A stretch of 64,000 nucleotides of DNA from Brevundimonas sp. 357 (GTDB lineage Bacteria; Pseudomonadota; Alphaproteobacteria; Caulobacterales; Caulobacteraceae). Positions 60,431-64,000 of the stretch are shown here, one piece after another. Numbering within the stretch: position 1 is the stretch's first letter; each line of letters starts with the position of its first letter. The position numbers were made by a program, and so were the translations under genes. The notes below the pieces were generated by a model that saw only the letters and a list, made by a program, of their open reading frames with translations, did no database searches and had not been told where the DNA came from. Where the stretch lies: positions 124,001 to 188,000 of the forward strand of contig NZ_RHWX01000002.1 of the NCBI RefSeq assembly GCF_003938605.1. Direction: 5' to 3'.

Positions 60431-60850
60431 ATGACCGAACGTACGTTCTCGATCATCAAGCCGGACGCCACCCGCCGCAACCTGACGGGCGCCATCAACG
60501 CCGTCATCGAAGGCGCTGGCCTGCGTATCGTGGCTCAACGCCGCGTCAAGCTGACCGAAGCCCAAGCCAAGAAATTCTACGAAGTGCACGCCGAGCGTCC
60601 CTTCTACGGCGAACTGGTCTCGCAGATGATCGCCGAGCCGGTCGTCGTCCAGGTGCTGGAAGCCGAAGGCGCCGTCGCCAAGTACCGCGAAGTCATGGGC
60701 GCCACCAACCCGAACGACGCCGCTGAAGGCACCATCCGCAAGCTGTTCGCCCTGTCGATCGGCGAAAACTCGGTCCACGGTTCGGACTCGCTGGAGAACG
60801 CCGGCATCGAGATCGCCCAGTTCTTCACGGACGCCGACATCGTCGGCTAA
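60431..60850 (+). CDS. ndk: Nucleoside diphosphate kinase
   Basis: Ndk transfers phosphate between nucleoside tri- and diphosphates through a phospho-His. The 139-residue protein starts [17 protein letters not shown], and the active-site His is in [12 protein letters not shown]. It stands alone with its own terminator and is divergent from the ABC-F gene, with a 103-base gap that should hold both promoters. Confidence 0.98.
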   Translation: MTERTFSIIKPDATRRNLTGAINAVIEGAGLRIVAQRRVKLTEAQAKKFYEVHAERPFYGELVSQMIAEPVVVQVLEAEGAVAKYREVMGATNPNDAAEGTIRKLFALSIGENSVHGSDSLENAGIEIAQFFTDADIVG

Positions 60851-60894
60851 GGGTTGAGACAGGCCTCTCTGTGAGGTCTGACACAGCGATAAAG

Positions 60895-60933
60895 CGGCTC
60901 GCTCCCGGAACCGGGGGCGGGCCGTTTCGTTTT
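60895..60933 (+). terminator. Terminator of ndk
   Basis: CGGCTCGCTCCC (60895-60906) pairs with GGGGGCGGGCCG (60913-60924) as a 12-bp stem with two G-T wobbles and the loop GGAACC, followed by TTTCGTTTT. It begins 45 bases after the ndk stop. Confidence 0.8.
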
Positions 60934-60975
60934 CATGGTCACGCTGTCTCTCGAAGAAGAACAAGGATGACCGCC

Positions 60976-61188
60976 ATGAAGATGATGCTGAAACTCGCCC
61001 CGGTGATCGGCCTGACGGCCCTGCTGGCCGCCTGCGGCACCACGACGGAACAACGCGCCGCCACGGGCGCCCTGGGCGGCGCGGTCGCCGGTCAGGCGAT
61101 CGGCGGCAATACCGGCGCGACGGTCGCCGGCGGCGTCATCGGCGCCGTCGCAGGCGCCGCCACCACGCCGAAGAAGCCCCACGAGTAA
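60976..61188 (+). CDS. Glycine-zipper lipoprotein
   Basis: A 70-residue product with lipobox LAAC (Cys 20) and a run of glycine-zipper repeats (GALGGAVAGQAIGG, then GATVAGGVIGAVAGAA), ending in a basic tail. Such proteins resemble the 17-kDa surface antigen and osmotically inducible lipoproteins and may pack in membranes. Function unknown. ATG at 60976 with AAGG eight bases upstream is favoured over the ATG at 60967. A strong terminator follows. Confidence 0.8.
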   Translation: MKMMLKLAPVIGLTALLAACGTTTEQRAATGALGGAVAGQAIGGNTGATVAGGVIGAVAGAATTPKKPHE

Positions 61189-61210
61189 GGCTTTCTCCGC
61201 AAGGCGAAAC

Positions 61211-61244
61211 AAAAGGGGCGTCGGCCGCGAAGCCGACGCCCTTT
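61211..61244. terminator. Bidirectional terminator between lipoprotein and M13 peptidase genes
   Basis: GGGCGTCGGC (61216-61225) and GCCGACGCCC (61232-61241) form a perfect 10-bp stem with loop CGCGAA. It is flanked by AAAAGG before and TTTCCC after, so it can act on both the plus-strand lipoprotein gene and the minus-strand M13 gene. Confidence 0.8.
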
Positions 61245-61271
61245 CCCTTGGTCCGTCGCCGGACGCGCCGC

Positions 61272-63329
61272 TTACCAGATGCGGGCGCGCTTTTCGGGGG
61301 CGATGTATTCCGCCTGATCCGGGGTGACGCCGAAGGCGGCGTACCAGGCGTCGATGTTGCGCGGCGGGGTGGCGGCGCGCGCCATGCCGGGCGAGTGCGG
61401 GTCGGTGGTCAGCTGCTCTTTCAGAGCCTCTTCACGCGACTTCTCGCGCCACACCTGGGCCCAGCCCAGGAAGACGCGCTGTTCGCCGGTCAGGCCGTCG
61501 ATCACCGGGGCCGGCTGGCCGTTCAGGCTGCGCTTATAGGCGTCCAGCGCCATCAGCAGGCCGCCCAGGTCGGCGATGTTCTCCCCCATGGTCAGCTCGC
61601 CGTTGATGTGCGTGCCGGGGACCGGCTCCTGGGCGGCGTAGATGGCGCCCAGGGTCTTGGCGCGCTCCTCGAAGCGGGCGGCGTCCTCCGGCGTCCACCA
61701 GTCGCGCAGCACGCCGTTGGCGTCGGTCTTGCGGCCCTGATCGTCGAAGCCGTGGGTGATCTCGTGGCCGATCACGGCGCCGATGCCGCCGTAGTTGACC
61801 GCCGGATCGGCGTTCGGGTCGAAGAAGGGCGCCTGCAGGATGGCGGCCGGGAAGACGATCTCGTTGCGCGGCGGGTTGTAATAGGCGTTCACCGTCTGGG
61901 GCGTCATGCCCCATTCCAGCGGATCGACCGGCTGGCCGATCTTGCTGCGGTTCCAGGCCCAGTCGAAGGCGGAGGCGCGCTCGACGTTGCCGTAGAGGTC
62001 GCCCGCCGTCAGCTCCAGCCCGTCATAGCTGCGCCACTTCTCGGGATAGCCGATCTTCACGCCGAACTTGGACATCTTCAGCAGGGCCTGCTCGCGGGTG
62101 GCGTCGCTCATCCAGTCCAGGGCCTTCAGGCGCTCGGTCATGGCGGCGCTGAGATTGGCGACCAACTGCTCCATCTGCGTCTTGGACGAAGCCGGGAAGT
62201 GCAGGCGCACGTATTCCTGGCCCAGAACCTCGCCCAGCTGGCCGTCGACCAGGGCGACGCCGCGGTTCCAGCGCGGACGGTTCTCGGGCTGGCCGCGCAG
62301 GGTCTTGCCGCGGAACTCGAAGCGCGAGTCGACGAAGGCGTCGGACAGGTAGGGGCTGGCCTGATCGACGGTCTGGAAGGCCTGCCAGGCCTTCAGCGTC
62401 TCGATCGGGGTGTCGGCGAACACCTGGGCGATGCCGGGGATGGCGGTGTTTTCCATCAGCACCAGGGTCGGCACGCTTTCGACCTTGGAGGCCTGCAGGA
62501 AGGCGGACCAGTCGAAGCCGGGAGCGAAGGTCGCCAGCTGCGCGGCCGGGGTCGGGTTGTAGATCTTGTCGATCTGGCGGCGCTCGACCGTGGTCCAGTG
62601 CTTCTCGGCCACCTTGGTCTCGAAGGCCAGAATGTCGGCGGCTGCCTGGGCCGGGTTGCTCCACCCGGCGGCGGTCAGGGCGCGCGTGACATAGCCGACA
62701 TAGGCTTCGCGCTGCGTGGCGAAGTCAGGCTTCAGATAATAGTCGCGGTCCGGCAGACCCAGGCCGCCCTGGCCCAGATAGGCCGAGTTGACGTTGGGGT
62801 CTTGCAAATCCTCGAACACGGCCACCCCGAACAGGGAGCCGCCGAAGCCTTCGTGGCTGGCGCCCATCAGGCGGGCCATGTCGCTGTGGCTCGCCACGGC
62901 GCGGATGGCGGCCAGGTCGGCGGCCAGGGGCTGGGCGCCCAGCTGGTTCACGCGGGCCTCGTCCATGAAGCTGGCGTACAGGGCGCCGACCTTGCGGGCG
63001 TTGTCGTTGACCGGGTTGGCTGCGCTGGCCTCGATGATGGCGCGAAGCTGGGCCTGCGAGTTCTCATACAGGACGTCGAACGGGCCGAAGCGGGCCTTGT
63101 CGGCCGGAATTTCGGTGTCGCGCAGATAGACGCCGTTGGCGTAGGCGTTGAAGTCGTCGCCCGGCTTCACCGTCAGATCGCGACCGTCCAGGTCGAAGCC
63201 CCAGGGCTTGATCTCGGGCGCGGTCGAGGCTGTGGCCGAAGCGTGGGCGTGTTGGGCCAAGGTCGGTTGAGCTGTGAAGGCGAGGGCGAGGGCCATGGCG
63301 GCGGCGCCCATCAGGCGAGTTTTCATCAT
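61272..63329 (-). CDS. M13-family secreted zinc metallopeptidase
   Basis: M13 (neprilysin/PepO-like) peptidases cleave short peptides outside the cytoplasm. The signal peptide ends TLAQHAHA, and the 685-residue mature form has the usual M13 size. The zinc site is VIGHEITHGFDDQG (about residues 520-530), with the third ligand Glu in GENIADLGG (about 580) and VNAYYNPPRNEIVFPA before it. It starts ATGATG at 63329; a longer frame to 63428 extends into the intergenic space and lacks homology. It is transcribed towards a terminator at 61211-61244. Confidence 0.94.
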   Translation of the reverse strand: MMKTRLMGAAAMALALAFTAQPTLAQHAHASATASTAPEIKPWGFDLDGRDLTVKPGDDFNAYANGVYLRDTEIPADKARFGPFDVLYENSQAQLRAIIEASAANPVNDNARKVGALYASFMDEARVNQLGAQPLAADLAAIRAVASHSDMARLMGASHEGFGGSLFGVAVFEDLQDPNVNSAYLGQGGLGLPDRDYYLKPDFATQREAYVGYVTRALTAAGWSNPAQAAADILAFETKVAEKHWTTVERRQIDKIYNPTPAAQLATFAPGFDWSAFLQASKVESVPTLVLMENTAIPGIAQVFADTPIETLKAWQAFQTVDQASPYLSDAFVDSRFEFRGKTLRGQPENRPRWNRGVALVDGQLGEVLGQEYVRLHFPASSKTQMEQLVANLSAAMTERLKALDWMSDATREQALLKMSKFGVKIGYPEKWRSYDGLELTAGDLYGNVERASAFDWAWNRSKIGQPVDPLEWGMTPQTVNAYYNPPRNEIVFPAAILQAPFFDPNADPAVNYGGIGAVIGHEITHGFDDQGRKTDANGVLRDWWTPEDAARFEERAKTLGAIYAAQEPVPGTHINGELTMGENIADLGGLLMALDAYKRSLNGQPAPVIDGLTGEQRVFLGWAQVWREKSREEALKEQLTTDPHSPGMARAATPPRNIDAWYAAFGVTPDQAEYIAPEKRARIW

Positions 63330-63444
63330 CGGGTCTTTCCCAGTGGTGCAGACGTGCGCGATTGCGCCATTGGGACGGCGCATCCGTGCTTGCGGGCAAC
63401 CTGCGCGGGCTGCGACCGGCTGTCGCATTAAAAATCGTTAAGGG

Positions 63445-64000
63445 TCAGGCGCGGCGGACGAAATCGGCGAGCGCCTGGGGATAAAGGCCCTGCTCCGCCG
63501 CCTTGACCCGTTCGGCCAGGATGTCGGGCGTGTCGCCGGGCTGGATCGGCACGCGCGCCTGGCCCAAGATCGGGCCTTCATCGACGCCCTCGGTGACGAT
63601 GTGGACGGTGCAGCCCGCCTCAAGGTCGCCGGCCTCGATGGCGCGGGCGTGGGTGTTCAGGCCGGGATAGAGGGGCAGCAGCGACGGGTGGATGTTCAGC
63701 ATCCGATCCGCCCATTTCCCGACCAGCCACGGGGTCAGCAGGCGCATGTATCCGGCCAGGGCCACGACCTCGACGCCGCGCTCGACCAGCAGGGCGTCGA
63801 GGGCGCGCTCGTGCGCCTCGCGGTCCTTGCCGAAGGGCTTGTGCTCGACGGTCAACGCCTCGACGCCCGCCGCCTCGGCCTTGGTCAGGCCGCCTGCGCC
63901 CGCGATGTTGGAGATGACGACCACGACTTCATAGGGCGCGTCCGCCGTCTGACCCGCCGCGATCAGGCTGGCCATGTTCGAGCCGGTTCCCGAGATCAGG
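63445..64000 (-). CDS. purN: Phosphoribosylglycinamide formyltransferase, 5' end outside window
   Basis: PurN formylates GAR to FGAR in purine synthesis. The frame continues through base 64000, so the start is outside. Visible motifs are LISGTGSNMASLI (start of the fold), MLNIHPSLLPLYPGLNTHARA (catalytic Asn and His) and GCTVHIVTEGVDEGPILGQ (catalytic Asp). Only the N-terminal few residues are missing. Its usual partner purM would lie just beyond the window. Confidence 0.96.
   Translation of the reverse strand, partial: LISGTGSNMASLIAAGQTADAPYEVVVVISNIAGAGGLTKAEAAGVEALTVEHKPFGKDREAHERALDALLVERGVEVVALAGYMRLLTPWLVGKWADRMLNIHPSLLPLYPGLNTHARAIEAGDLEAGCTVHIVTEGVDEGPILGQARVPIQPGDTPDILAERVKAAEQGLYPQALADFVRRA

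Noticed and set aside
61248..63431. A 727-codon open frame opposite the M13 peptidase
   Set aside because: Same antisense artefact. The minus strand shows a complete M13 zinc site and a signal peptide, whereas the plus frame has no recognisable domain.
63425..63442. TTAA-AAATCG-TTAA upstream of the M13 gene, resembling a CtrA box
   Set aside because: The spacing is six bases; the established CtrA site is TTAA-N7-TTAA. The resemblance is probably chance in an AT-rich patch.
1..64000. tRNA, rRNA, CRISPR array, insertion sequence or prophage
   Set aside because: I looked for cloverleaf-like intergenic segments, regular spaced repeats, transposases and integrases and saw none. Gaps are short and the larger ones are accounted for.

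Overview
The window is GC-rich, gene-dense bacterial chromosome of Caulobacterales type. Brevundimonas is my best guess, judged from gene order and protein flavour and not from a search. Pointers are the alphaproteobacterial blocks rpsF-rpsR-rplI / dnaB-alr / radA-cvpA-purF and acpP-fabF-mltG-yicC-gmk, and a complete LPS-export block lptF-lptG-lptD-surA-pdxA-rsmA. A TonB-dependent receptor and secreted phosphatases fit the same picture. No tRNA, rRNA, prophage, insertion sequence or CRISPR array was seen.

Layout. 1-5.3 kb: a partial class IV aminotransferase, coaD, two tandem secreted cyclophilins, a convergent Ppx/GppA phosphatase and phenylalanine hydroxylase. 5.3-7.1 kb: a repeat-bearing gap and a Tat-exported PhoX-like phosphatase. 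7.1-12.4 kb: an arginine succinyltransferase (AST) catabolic operon on the minus strand, with an M20 peptidase where AstE would be expected. 12.5-16.3 kb: small membrane proteins, two ArsC-like reductases and an ECF sigma factor unit. 16.4-20.3 kb: yfgM-like, bamB, der. 20.3-30 kb (minus): an O-antigen ligase-like protein, SDR, VOC, purF, cvpA, radA, alr and dnaB, with one Yip1 gene facing the other way. 30-33.7 kb: two Rap1a-type secreted proteins and a TonB receptor, inserted between dnaB and rplI. 33.8-35.1 kb: the rpsF-rpsR-rplI operon. 35.3-38.1 kb: an unusual Nramp relative and a secreted metallophosphoesterase. 38.2-44.9 kb: fabD-fabG-acpP-fabF-mltG-yicC-gmk and a deaminase. 44.9-55.3 kb (minus): an L,D-transpeptidase, an aminotransferase, rsmA, pdxA, surA, lptD, lptG and lptF. 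55.4-58.0 kb: pepA, holC and two I78-like lipoproteins. 58.2-60.3 kb: DUF2164 and an ABC-F protein. 60.4-64 kb: ndk, a glycine-zipper lipoprotein, an M13 peptidase and a partial purN.

Functionally the window is mostly core metabolism and envelope biogenesis: fatty acid synthesis, outer-membrane assembly by BamB/SurA/LptDFG, peptidoglycan trimming by MltG and an L,D-transpeptidase, and purine synthesis. The less ordinary material lies in the gaps and small genes. It includes paired inverted hairpin repeats with a shared CTTGW loop, one of them with compensatory changes in its stem. It also includes a small SD-led upstream ORF with a Cys-Pro-Cys end in front of the TonB receptor, and a methionine-rich two-helix membrane protein overlapping the ECF sigma gene. 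A CPG2-like M20 enzyme sits in the AST operon, and an Nramp relative lacks both canonical metal-binding motifs. I did not find a clearly new multi-gene system; these are the best leads.
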